64,000 nt of DNA from Antedon mediterranea (Eukaryota; Echinodermata; Crinoidea; Comatulida; Antedonidae), in the NCBI RefSeq assembly GCF_964355755.1, contig NC_092678.1:24594365-24658364 (forward strand). Direction: 5' to 3'. Below are positions 34,879 to 46,139 of this stretch, piece after piece; positions within the stretch are counted from its first letter, which is position 1; each line of letters opens with the position of its first letter. A program made the translations under genes and the position numbers. The notes beneath the pieces were generated by a model. The model was not told the DNA's origin, made no database searches, and was given only the letters and a program-made list of their open reading frames with translations.

Positions 34879-35589
34879 TTAAGGTAGCGCACGTACAATT
34901 TTAGGTAGCGCACGTCCAATTTTAGGTAGCGCACGTCCAATTTTAGGTAGCGCACGTCCACTTTTAGGTAGCGCAAGTCCACTTTTAGGTAGCGCAAGTC
35001 CACTTTTAGGTAGCGCAAGTCCACTTTTAGGGAACGCACATCCACTTTTAGGTAGCGCAAATCAACTTTTAGGTAGCGCACGTCCACTTTTAGGTAGCGC
35101 AAGTCCACTTTTAGGTAGCGCACGTCCACCTTTAGGTAGCGCACATCCAGTTTTAGGTAGCACAAGTCCACTTTTAGGTAACGCACGTCCACTTTTAGGT
35201 AGCGCAAGTCCACTTTTAGGTAGCGCACGTCCAATTTTAGGTAGCGCACGTTCAATTTTGGGTAGCGCACATCTACTTTTAGGTAGCACACATCCAGTTT
35301 TAGGTAGCGCAAGTCCACTTTTAGGTAGCGCACGTCCAATTTTAGGTAGCGCACGTCCACTTTAAGGTAGCGCAAGTCCACTTTTAGGTAGCGCAAGTCC
35401 ACTTTAAGGTAGCGCACGTACAATTTTAGGTAGCGCAAGTCCACTTTAAGGTAGCGCACGTACAATTTTAGGTAGCGCACGTCCAATTTTAGGTAGCGCA
35501 CGTCCAATTTTAGGTAGCGCACGTCCACTTTTAGGTAGCGCACGTCCAATTTTAAGTAGCGCAAGTCCAATTTTAGGTAGCGCAAGTAG
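34879..35589. repeat. 21-bp minisatellite A, about 34 copies
   Basis: Units follow TTTTAGGTAGCGCACGTCCA with substitutions (AAGTCCAC, CACATCCAG). The core GGTAGCGCACGTCCAA is the same as in the array at 58407-59654, but the joining bases are TTTTA rather than CATCA. Copies here are more diverged than in that array. It ends about 280 bp before the CLCA exon. Confidence 0.95.
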
Positions 35590-35871
35590 TAGTTAGTAGA
35601 GCTAAAGCAACCGGATCACTACCAAAACGACCAGGTATTATCATTTATACGCATGTCTTTTTTAAAGCATGTAGCAAAGTTAACAATTTGCACTAACGTA
35701 ATTATTTGCATAATTTTATACGTAAAATATTAAATACTATGGAACGCCACAAAGTTGGTATGACAAGCATTTTGTGCATTAAGTAAACTTTGTAATGAAA
35801 TTATTTGAATAATGTTAAGCAATGGTCTTGAGTTGTACGAGTATATAATATGATTTTAAATTAAATTGCAG

Positions 35872-36090
35872 ATACTATAAATGAGGAATTACCCGCCTTT
35901 GAGCCTACAGGAATGTTTGTTCGAACAGCATCAGGGGGCGTCATTGAGGTCGAAGGTTATAGTAAACAGACTCAGGATCAACAAGCACCTTCTAGAATAC
36001 TTGACCTCCGCGTAGTGCAGACGTCATACGCTGAACAAAGTGTCATTTTACAATGGACGGCTGTGGGTGACGATTTTGATAAGGGCACAG
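35872..36090 (+). CDS. Single exon of a calcium-activated chloride channel regulator (CLCA family)
   Basis: A 219-bp exon bounded by ttgcag and gtatgt, phase 1 at both ends, encoding about 73 residues. The translation contains FVRTASGGVIEVEGY, then APSRILDLRVVQ, then VILQWTAVGDDFDKGT. This matches the junction of CLCA proteins where an 'FSRTASGGSF'-type segment is followed by a fibronectin-III-like domain with 'ITDL...LTWTAPGDD(Y/F)DxGT'. CLCAs are secreted or surface metalloprotease-like proteins that modulate TMEM16A channels. No other convincing CLCA exon was found in 33.5-46 kb, so this is either one exon of a gene with very large introns or a stranded fragment. The frame is intact and the 1-1 phase is typical of extracellular modules. 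Confidence 0.75.
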
Positions 36091-37303
36091 GTATGTTTTA
36101 GTCATGTTTATGCAAGCCAGCATTCTTCCAAAAAGTTCCAAACTTAGTATTGACTTCTTTTTGTCCGTTAATCCTTCTTTGTTCAGTTTAATAATATAAA
36201 ATATTTCTTATATTGTTTGAAAGTTTTATGGTGATAATAATAAATACTGTATATCGAACACAAAAGCATTCCGTACACACCGTATGCCTAATGGCTGTTT
36301 TGCTAAGTACCGCTTTTTTTTACTATTATTCAATGTCAGTGGCACATTGTGTCGATACAAAAATACATAAGACACAGCGTGTCTCATGCGAACCGATTTT
36401 GTCTTTTATTCACTAACAAATTTAGGCAACGACCCCCACCGCAGCTCATATTCACAGCTCACTGGATGTCAACCCATTGCTATATTATGTATTTTCATTT
36501 TGCGTTATGATCGTATCGTGTCGCCAAGAACAAACAGTCGAAATTCTTAGATCTTAGAATAATTTCATGAAATGTTTGTTTGCTTCTTTGTTTTTAATGA
36601 ATAGTAAATCACATCATATCGTGATCGGAGAAACACCATTTAGTAGAAAAAGAATGATAATGACGATGGTTTTGATTCATCACGAATGTTTTTCTTGATA
36701 TTAGTTTGTTCCTTCCCTTCCCGGATTGAAATAAATAATCAGAGTTGCGTAAACAATCCGAATACAATATACCCCTATTCGGAAGACACCCTTATTTTGG
36801 AGACACCCATATTTTTGGGAAATACTCCTATTCAGGGCAATTGTAGAACAAGAACGAGATACACTTTTTTTAGTCCCAAAGTGTCCAGGGTTGTCAGTAA
36901 AAACATTTGACTTGGATGTGTGGATGGTTGTTAGTGAGGTGACGCATCCACAATTTAATATAGTTTATTATATATTACATCACGACCGGCCAAATAATGG
37001 TTGTCGTCCATCCGCACTCTCACGCCTATTTACACATTTAAATGTATTCAATACTTTAAGAAGAAGAGTAGTGTGTAAAACGTAGCAACATAATATCTAT
37101 ACTTATAGTGTATTTCCTACCGCACGTGGATATTCAAGAATACCGCGTCGGGTTTGATCATCGATGAACACGTGACAACAATGACAACAAAACATGGAAT
37201 ATTATTAAACAAGTACGTCTTCGATAACATACTTAAACCATGAAATCTCGTGAACCTAATAATGTTTTAAACGTAAGACATTGTTGTTTACAACAGTGAT
37301 TAT
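36091..37303. other. Presumed intron or intergenic DNA after the CLCA exon
   Basis: No further CLCA exon recognised. At 36765-36835 short phrases of the type CCCTATTCGGA and GGAGACACCCATATTT repeat loosely. Nothing else identified. Confidence 0.35.
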
Positions 37304-37618
37304 TATACAAATAATGAATGTTTATGAGTGCAATGGTACAAATAATGGCACGAGGTGAATGATGAAAGGTTATATCAACGAGGCAAAGCCGAGTTGATAT
37401 AACCTTTCATCATTCACCAAGTGCCATTATTTGTACCATTACACGAATACAAAACATTCATTATTTGTTTTATATAACATCTAGACGTTTTTTTTTCGTA
37501 CACAAAAATGTTTCAAAAAGTACTATTTAACGATCGTTGAATAGTGCGTACTATTGCACACCATGTGACCCACATTCGTCCAATCAAATGACAGGAATTT
37601 ATATAGGTGTTATATAAA
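37304..37618. mobile_element. 315-bp foldback element, copy 2
   Basis: Near-identical to 33741-34055 with no length change; visible differences include GAGGTGAATG versus GAGGTAAATG, and GCACACC versus GCACGCC. Different flanks on both sides point to two independent insertions rather than a segmental duplication. Confidence 0.85.
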
Positions 37619-38691
37619 TGCTTTTATGAAAGCCTAGTAGTAAGCTAGGCATATACTATGACTTTTGAGGCACAAAGCTCAAACTACAAATAGGTAGCCT
37701 GGTGCGCTACGAAACGCATGCTATGAACCAGGGAAGAGTGATTTCCCTGCTATGAACACTAGCCGATGCCTTTTGTTATGAACTCATTATCTATTAAATA
37801 TACTCTGAACAGGGTCTACTTTGTACATTCATTTAAAATATCATTTGGTTAAACTTGGGGAATGAGTATTATTGACATTCCTTTCCATAATAAAAATACT
37901 ATTTGTTTTTTCAAACAAATAAATTAATAAATAAAAATAATAACGAAAGCCAGCATGATAATTAAGAGATTGCCGTGGGATTGTCATTATTAGGCACCTC
38001 TTCTCTCCCCCTCGCTCTTGGAAAAATTATTGGACACATACTGAATGTGATGAGTAGTAATGGATAACATTGGCCTACAAAATGGCTGTTCGTTAAAAAC
38101 ACTGTCGTTTATCAACACGCACACACACCTTGCAAACAAAAATGCCGCACAATTAAAATAGTTGCATATATTAGCGAAGGATCCAATGAAATCGCGAACA
38201 ATTCAGTTTTTGAATAGCTGCGTGACGTGCACCTGTACTTCATTCACCGGTCTACTGTAGCGGAACGGGTTTTGCAGTGTGGGTAAGTAACAGAACATCA
38301 TTTTGTACATTTTGATGAATTATATTAATCTAAATAGTCCACTTTTTAATTTTAATAGTCTATATTCACTCTCTGAATCGAATTAAGAATATATTGAAGC
38401 CTCTAACCACCTCTATTACTAATAGTAGGCTACACTTCCAGTAGCTAGGCATATTGCTTGTTTTGGAATTCACTCTGTTTGGTCGCCCGTCTTCGTCGGC
38501 GGTTATCGTTGACATGTAAGGGCCTAAGCCAAGGACACGTTTCCCAATACAATTCCAGTTATTTGATATCTTATTATAAAAGTTGTATATTGAATGAAAT
38601 GGTGGACAATTTAGACGCCATTTTGACCACCATTTAATCCAAGAGGCGAATAATTATCAATTTCCGGTCATCGTACCAAAATGGGGAGAAT
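37619..38691. other. Non-coding stretch
   Basis: No gene or repeat family recognised. GCAGTGTGGGTAAGT at about 38274-38288 resembles a splice donor and could mark a non-coding first exon, but there is no supporting coding sequence. Confidence 0.35.
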
Positions 38692-38852
38692 CACTCTACT
38701 ACATTATCAAACTAGTTTGACAAAAAAAAGTGTGATGTGCCCAAATATGGTAGTGATACTGATATTCCTAAGTTTTGTAGTGATCATCATGTGGTCCATG
38801 AGCACATCACATTTTTTGTCACATAAAGTTTGATATTGTAGGCAGAGCTTTA
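38692..38852. mobile_element. Palindromic MITE, near full-length copy
   Basis: The left end CACTCTACTACATTATCAAACT and right end AAGTTTGATATTGTAGGCAG pair; the internal GTGTGATGTGCCC and GAGCACATCACA also pair. Same family as 14986-15134, with a somewhat different centre. Confidence 0.8.
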
Positions 38853-38957
38853 CCAAATTACATGTAGGCCTATTTAAACATTATTTAGATTTTAAGTGAA
38901 TCCATTATTTTGATGATTAAGTAATTCCTAAGTCACAGTCACACATGTTCGGTACAC

Positions 38958-41900
38958 TAACAATAAATATTCTTTTTAAGGGTAATCAATGTATTTTTGT
39001 CTTTCCAGAGATTGACGATAATTGTTTTTCTTTAGCAAATTTAGACTTTGTAACTTTTAAAAACTGAAAATATAAACGCAGCGTGACTTGAATGGCTTCC
39101 GTGCCCTTTTTTCAGTTTCCAATCATTTAGTTAACATTACCATAACCTACAAAGTAATAGCCGGCCTAACATTCATCAATCATGACGTCATCTAATAATA
39201 TTGGTTTGTTTTTTTCAGGTTCAGAAGAGGTGCACCGCGCGCGTTCATTTTTTTTATTCACATTTTTACATAATATAATAATTATTAACGAACTCAAAGG
39301 GGTACGGAAGCCATCAATCTTAAATAAATGATCATTTTTTAGCGTAAATTAAAAACATTAACCTACTACATTGAATGATTATATTATTCTTGTTTGTGTC
39401 TACGTCATCGTAGTCTACGTCATCGTACGTCATCGTAGTCCACGTCATCGTAATACTGTACAGCATAAACGATACAGAGACTAAAACACGATAATGTCGA
39501 GGTAAGGTATTTATGTTTTTTTGATTTTACGTGATTTTCTTTTAATACCTTTCGATAAATAACTATTATAAAAACGCATTTATAAAGTTAGTATTGCGTT
39601 ACCTTACTTGCAGGTATATTTACTAGTCGCGTGCAACGCGATTCTACAGCTCACTATGTCGGTCGGTCCGTCGGTCGGTCGGTCGGTCGGTCGGTCGGTT
39701 GGTTGTTCGGTCGGTCGGTTGGTTGTTCGGTCGGTTTGTTGGTCGGTAAACACTTAAACTTTAAAATAAACATAACTGGACCATACAAATATTATTTCCA
39801 TTTACTGACGAAATTCTACGTAGGCCTAAATCCATTTGATGATGGTGCAAATAAAATTATCTTTCATAATTTCCAACCTCAACCAGTTATCATAATGTGC
39901 AAATAATAATTGTATATTCTTTTTCAGATTAATCAAATGTATTTTTATTTTTTCAGATTATGGAGTTTTTTTAATTTTTTTTCGAGATTTCCTTTTTTTT
40001 TATCTTAAAATAAATAACTTATAAAAACGCTATTATAAATTGTCATTATTGGTTACCTTACTTGTAGGCCTATTTATTTAATAACTGGTATCCGTTTAAA
40101 AGAAACACCCATTTTGATTGTACCATAAATATTATTTCCATTTACGTAGGCCTAAATTCATTTGATGATGGTATAAATAAAATGAATTCTATTCCATAAT
40201 TTCCAACCCAACCCAGTTAATATCATAATGTGCAACTAACGATATTTATTCTTTTTCAGGTTAATCAAATGTATTTTTATATTTTCAGAGATTGGATTTT
40301 TTCTATTTTGTTTTGGAGATTTTCTTTTTATATTTGTCAATAAATAACTTAGTATTGGTTACCTTACTTGTAGGCCTATTTATTTTAATAACTGGTAACC
40401 ATTTAAAAGAAGCATCAATTAATCGTACCATAAATATTATTTCCATTTACGGAGGCCTAAATTCATTTGATGATGGTGTAAATAAAATTAATTCTATTTC
40501 ATACTTTCTTACTTTTTATCTTTTCAGAAATTGAGAGTTTTTTTAATTTTTCTTTTGTAGATTTCCTTTTTTTATCTTTCAATAAATAACTTATAAAAAC
40601 ACTATTATAAATTTACAATTGTCATGTAGTACAGTATCGGTTACCTTACTTGTAGGCCTATTTATTTTGATAATCGGTAACCGTTTAAAAGAAACATAAC
40701 TGAACCCACCTAACAATGTTTTTTTTTTTCAGGTTAATCAAAAAATGCATTTTTATCTTTTCAGAGATTGGAGTTTTGCTTTCGGAGATTTTCTTTTATC
40801 TTTCAATAAATAACTTATAAAAACGCTATTATAAATTTACAATTCTCATTTAGTATTGGTTATCTTACTTGTAGACCTATTTATTTTAATAAACGGAAAC
40901 CGTTTAAAGAAACGCAACTGGACCCATTTTGATTGTACCATAACAAATATTATTTCCATTTATGTAGAAATTCTACGTAGCCCTAAATCTATTTGATGAT
41001 GGTGCAAATAACATTAATTATATTTCATAATTTACAACCCAAAGCAATCATAATGTGCAACTAACAATATTTATTCTTTTTCAGGTTAATCAAATGTATT
41101 TTTATCTTTTCAGAGATTGGAGTTTTTCTATTTTTCTTTTGGAGATTTTCTTTTTATATTTTTCAATAAATAACTTAGTATTGGTTACTTTACTTGTAGG
41201 CCTCTTTATTTTAATAAACGGTAACCGTTTAAAATAAACATAACTGGACCCATTTTGATTGTACCATCTATATAATATTTCCATTTACGTAGGCCTAAAT
41301 TAATTTGATGATGCTGCAAATAAAATAATTCTATAATTACCAACACAGCCAGTTATCATGTGCAACTAATAATTATTTATTTTTCAGGTTAATCAAAATG
41401 TATTTTTATCTTTGCAGAGATTGGAGTTTTTCTATTTCTCTTTTGGAGATTTTCTTTTCATACCTTTAAATAAATAACTTATAAACACGCAATTATAAAT
41501 TCTCATATAGTATTGGTTACCTTACTTGTAGGTCTAATTATTTTAATAAACGGTAACCATTTAAAAACAAAACATAACTGGCATGGACCCATTTCGATTG
41601 TACCATAAACATATTATTTCCATTTACGTAGAAATTAATTATTTCCAACCCCAACCAGTTCCCATAAATGTGCAACTAACAATATTTATTCTTTTTCATG
41701 TTAATCAAATGTATTTTTAATTTTTCAGAGGTTGGAGTTTTGCTTTTAGAGATTTTCTTTATACCTTTAAATAAACTTATAAAAATGAAAATATAAATTT
41801 TCATAGTATTTGGTTACCTTACTTGTAGGCCTATTTATTTTAATCTGGTAACCGTTTAAAAGAAACGTAACTGGACCCATTTTTATTGTACCATAAAAAA

Positions 41901-42775
41901 TGTTATTTCCATTTACGTAGACATTATACCTAGGCCTAAATCAATTAGATGATGGTGCAAATAAAATTAATTATATTTCATAATTTCCAACCCAAACCAG
42001 TTATCATAATGTGCGACTAACAATATTTATTCTTTTCAGGTTAATCAGATGTATTTTTATCTTTTCAGAGATTGGATTTTGCTTTCGGAGATTTTCTTTT
42101 TTAATCTTTCAATAAATAACTTATAAAAACGCTATTATAAATTTACAATTCTCTTAATAGTATTGGTTACCTTACTTGTAGGCCTATTTTAATAAACGTT
42201 AACCGTTTTAAAGAAACGTAACTTGCCCTATTTTGATTGTACCATAAACAATTTCCATTTACGTAGAAATTCTACGTAGGCCTAAATCAATTTTATGATG
42301 GTGCAAATAAAATTAATTCTATTTCATAATTTCCAACCCAAATCAGTTATCATAATATGCGACTAACAATATTTATTCTTTTCAGGTTAATCAAATGTAT
42401 TTTTATCTTTTCAGATATTGGAGTTTTTCTATTTTTCTTTTTGAGATTTCCTTTTTTTATCTTTCAATGAATAACAATAAAAACGCTATTATAAATTCTC
42501 GTGGTATTGGTTACCTTATTTGTAGGCTCTTTATTTTAATAAACGGTAACCGTTTAAAAGAAACATAACTGGACCCATTTTGATTGTAATATAAAAATAC
42601 AATTTCCATTCATTTTCTTGTTATATTTTTCAATTTTAATAACTGGTAAACGTTTAAAAAGAAGTTTTGATTGTTTCATATATCGATTTAAGTGACGAAA
42701 TGTTACGTATGCCTAAATAAATAATCAAATGTATTTTTATCTTTTCAGAGATTGGAGATATTTTTTGTACCAATA
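38958..42775. repeat. Tandem array of about 240-350-bp units with splice-acceptor-like tracts
   Basis: Recurring blocks in fixed order: TTTATTCTTTTTCAGGTTAATC, TTTTTATCTTTTCAGAGATTGG, AATAAATAACTTATAAAAACGC, TTGGTTACCTTACTTGTAGGCC, GGTAACCGTTTAAAAG, CATTTACGTAGGCCTAAATC and GATGATGGTGCAAATAAAA. The AGATTGG block recurs at about 39010, 39950, 40286, 40525, 40762, 41112, 41416, 41725, 42066, 42412 and 42746. Each unit has one or two polypyrimidine-CAG tracts that look like 3' splice sites, and many carry two TAGGCCTA octamers. Units differ by small indels and substitutions, so the array is old. No open frame is conserved across units. Confidence 0.9.
39655..39748. repeat. GGTC microsatellite
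   Basis: Runs of GGTCGGTC interrupted by GGTTGGTTGTTC. It lies inside the left, more diverged part of the 240-350-bp array. Just upstream (39405-39450), ACGTCATCGTAGTC is tandemly repeated. Confidence 0.95.
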
Positions 42776-43314
42776 GAATTTAACGTTTCCACGTAAATAC
42801 ATTATATCATAAGTAGGTACGTCTTACTAAAACATTTACTATCCTGCAAACTAAGACAATATAAAATTACTGTAATAATCTTTGTTTTGTTTAGATTGGT
42901 ACAATTAAAAATCCCTGCATTCTAATTTTATTTTGTACAGATTACAGATCAACAACAGATTACGTCATCAGATTATGCCAATACTATATACTTGTTTATA
43001 TACTTATTTCTAACCTCAATAGTGACGGAAGCCTCTAACTAAATTAAAAAATCTAAGCAATATTTAAAATATAATTTTCAGAATTTCTTTTGTTTTTTTC
43101 TAGACTGAAAAATTAACGTAGTGTATGCCATCGTTGTATAAAAACTGTATCAAATACATCACGTAAATGTAAGTATAAGACCAACAATGTAGAGTCCATT
43201 TTTATAATAAACAATTTTGTTTTTAATGTTTTGAGACATTTGTGATCTACAATACATAGGAAATGTGGACATTTAGGCATATAATTGCTGTATTTTATTA
43301 TATTTTTTTTATAG

Positions 43315-43551
43315 ATTGAGAACTTGGACAACGGCGCGACAAGAACCGAACAACGGCTCGACAAGAACCGGACAACGGCGCGACAAGAACCGGACAACGG
43401 CGCGACAAGAACCGGACAACGCGCGACAAGAACCAGACAACGCGCGACAAGAACCGAACAACACCGGAAAGGGTACGGCAAGAAGCGGAAAAAGTACGAG
43501 ACCGCATTGGCGGTCAACGAGGCAGACGATGACAAATATATTGTGTTCTAA
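43315..43551 (+). CDS. Possible terminal exon with a 22-bp internal repeat and a basic tail
   Basis: A strong acceptor (T-rich tract then ATAG) at 43301-43314 is followed by a frame of 78 codons ending in TAA. It starts IENLDNGATRTEQR, passes through five to six copies of a 22-bp unit (GACAACGGCGCGACAAGAACC and variants) and ends KGYGKKRKKYETALAVNEAD, then DDKYIVF. The non-repeat tail looks like a real cytoplasmic C-terminus: a basic cluster then acidic. Because 22 is not a multiple of three, successive units are read in different frames. It could be the last exon of the CLCA gene 7 kb upstream or of another gene; no transmembrane exon linking them was found. Speculative. Confidence 0.35.
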   Translation: MENLDNGATRTEQRLDKNRTTARQEPDNGATRTGQRATRTRQRATRTEQHRKGYGKKRKKYETALAVNEADDDKYIVF

Positions 43552-43718
43552 TTTTGCAATTATGATAAAATAAAAATATATCTTATTTTAATCGAAGTAA
43601 ACACTTTAAAATGTCCATAATTCATCAATACAACTATACTAACTTGCTTAATCATTTTTTTCTCCTCCATTTTTTTCTAATTCACTAATTCGTTTGTACT
43701 ACTTGTTATTGTTGGCTT

Positions 43719-44007
43719 TCATGTAATGGTATCCCTCTTCTTATTTTACATCCCTCTCCATATCACCTTCCTATGTAAGTAGGCTAGATATGTAAATACT
43801 GTAAGTCCTATGTATGCAAGTTTAAGTCCAGGTATGTAAGTGTAAGTAAGAAAGTAAGTCCATGTAGGTAGGTCATGTATGCAAGTAGATCATGTATGTA
43901 AGTAGATCATGTATGTAAGTAGATCATGTATGTAAGTAGATCATGTATGTAAGTAAGTCCAGGTATGTTAGTAGGCCAGGTAAAGTAGGAGAGGATACCA
44001 TTACATG
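43719..44007. mobile_element. About 289-bp element with 16-bp inverted ends enclosing a 17-bp microsatellite
   Basis: The left end CATGTAATGGTATCCCTC is mirrored by GAGGATACCATTACATG at the right. The interior carries four tandem copies of CATGTATGTAAGTAGAT (about 43876-43950) and diverged relatives. No frame. Confidence 0.55.
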
Positions 44008-45734
44008 TCCGCTTATTGTTTAAACTTGTGTGTTACCAGCTAATTTTTTACTATCATTTCACTTTATATCTTCTTCATATTAACAGCACTGTAATATTGA
44101 TAACTATTATAATACCTATCATCTATTGTCTATTGATCAGGGAAACTAAACATAAATATATTTATATTTGTTGATTGATATTAATAAATATTATCAAATA
44201 TCATTATGAATACTTTATGCCTATTGCTGTTTTTATTGATTCTAACATTATTTATTAAATATATAATATTTTCCAAATACTTGCCATTTATAATTGAGAT
44301 TAAATTGTTGACAATGTTGACTGCAAGGTTTGCTCAACGTTGTAAAATCACAATATTATTATCATTATTTCGTAGTTGTAAATTATTTTAATAAAAAATA
44401 TCCAGTGTGAATGTCTGGTAAAAGTTGTCCATTTGTTTAGAACCCAAATGATTTCATATTATAAATAAAGAACCAATTTTAAAAAGTGTATAAGTAGGCC
44501 TACACAATTATTGTAAGGCCGGTTTGTTTCATTGTATGTACCTCAATTTACCTCCACGTAATATCACATTACATTTATTACTACAGGCAGTAGAGTCATT
44601 CCAGAAACTGAAAAGAGCGGTAAATTAAAATATAAGAGCCCTTTTTGTATATAACACCTAATACAATGTTTCTATGTGCTTTACACAAACAAAGATGATC
44701 CATAAAATATCCTAAAATAACGCCAAAAAAAGGAAGTAAAGCAGAGCACTTTGAAGTATTCAAATTCAAAAAGAAGGAAGGAGATGTTGCTTAACCACTA
44801 ACAAATCGATTGATGTTGCCTATTTAATTATTATTCCAAAGACGAGCAGATGAAAAGATCTGTTGCCATAGAGGATTAAACTACAATATAAAAGAAAATA
44901 ATAATACATTCTAATAACTCGTTCATAAACACTTGCTAACGTCAATAAAATAATTCATCTTTTATTGAAATCTCTATTCTCCATTGATGTGTTTTAAATG
45001 CTATATATAGTGAGTCTGTAAGAATTGAATTGTGGTTTTTATATTTTCTTTCATCATCAAAATCATTTAAATCAATGTATCAATCCAAAATATTATTTAA
45101 ATTATTTAAAGAATATTAGACAATCATCGACATTATTCACGTATAAATTCATACACTTATTTTCATTTCGTTTATTTTCCACTCTTCAAATGAACTTATT
45201 TGATTGATTATTTTAAAATGTAAACATCAATTAAGTTTTAAATTAATTAATATCAAGATAAAATAATCATAAATTAGAAGTTCGGAAGCTTGTTATGTCT
45301 TCACAATGAGGCATTCATTCTATTTAAAGTGATTAATTGAACGTTTATTTACAGATTATTTTTTCGACGTAGTTAAAGTAACTAATTTAACGTATATTTA
45401 TGTCTAAATGATGCGATGTTTAACTATAATTTAATATCGTTATTGTCGTTATATTACTTTAGTAAAATAATTAAAATAATCCGTCTTTTTGTAGCCTAAT
45501 GATGATATTATAATCACTCTAAATCAAACGCTACAGACAACCGCTTGTACATAATTCTATTCGTATTAAGTATGTGTATAGGCCTAATCAATTCCGGTAA
45601 AATTAAATTCTGAATGTATATTTTATTTATACAAGTCTACTAAACAGTTCACACTATTTATTTTATATTTAAAAATGATAAATTATTCACAATTTGTTTT
45701 ACCATTTACATGGCGATTTAAATCCGTGTACGTT
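44008..45734. other. Non-coding stretch
   Basis: Very AT-rich; no gene recognised. A tiny exon-like segment at about 44588-44620 (acceptor CTACAG, AVESFQKLKRA, donor GTAAAT) is visible but too short to support. Confidence 0.35.
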
Positions 45735-45910
45735 TCGACGCCTGTCCGATTAAAATCGCGCGCTCCCATCATCACCAAGTCCATCTCGTCAGGTACCAGC
45801 ACAGCTCTCGAACCACCAACCACTACAGCAAACCTACGTACGTCTGACTCTCCGAGCCACATAAGAACTTACTGGAAGTCTAAGTTAAGTTGTACCCGAT
45901 AAACATAAGC
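45735..45910 (-). repeat. Diverged copy of the tRNA-like block at 54640-54775
   Basis: CACCAAGTCCATCTCGTC, AGCACAGCTCTCGAACCACC, CATAAGAACTTACTGGAAGT and AAGCATCAATCG recur in order in both places. On the minus strand the block has a tRNA-like layout: box A-like TGTGGCTCGGAG and box B-like GGTTCGAGAGC. Confidence 0.6.
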
Positions 45911-45926
45911 ATCAATCGTTACTGAA

Positions 45927-46139
45927 ACTTTATTTGACGAATTTTGCCTTCCATAATACTGAATCAATACTTTATTTGACGAATTTTGCCTTCCATAATA
46001 CTAAATCAATACTTTATTTGACGAATTTTGCCTTCCATAATACTGAATCAATACCTTGTGTTGACGAATTTTGCCTTCCATAATACTGAATCAATACTTT
46101 ATTTGACGAATTGTGCCTTCCATAATACTGAATCAAAAC
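45927..46139. repeat. 42-bp minisatellite, five copies
   Basis: Units contain TTTGACGAATTTTGCCTTCC and ATAATACTGAATCAATAC, nearly identical between copies. The array begins 20 bp after the tRNA-like block. Confidence 0.92.

Noticed and set aside
34641-34904. 87-codon frame with duplicated HNENGFFYASSE
   Set aside because: It spans a direct DNA duplication and runs into the 21-bp array; no domain or splice support.
34839-35585. 248-codon minus-strand frame with YLKVDLR repeats
   Set aside because: Same cause, 21-bp satellite A.
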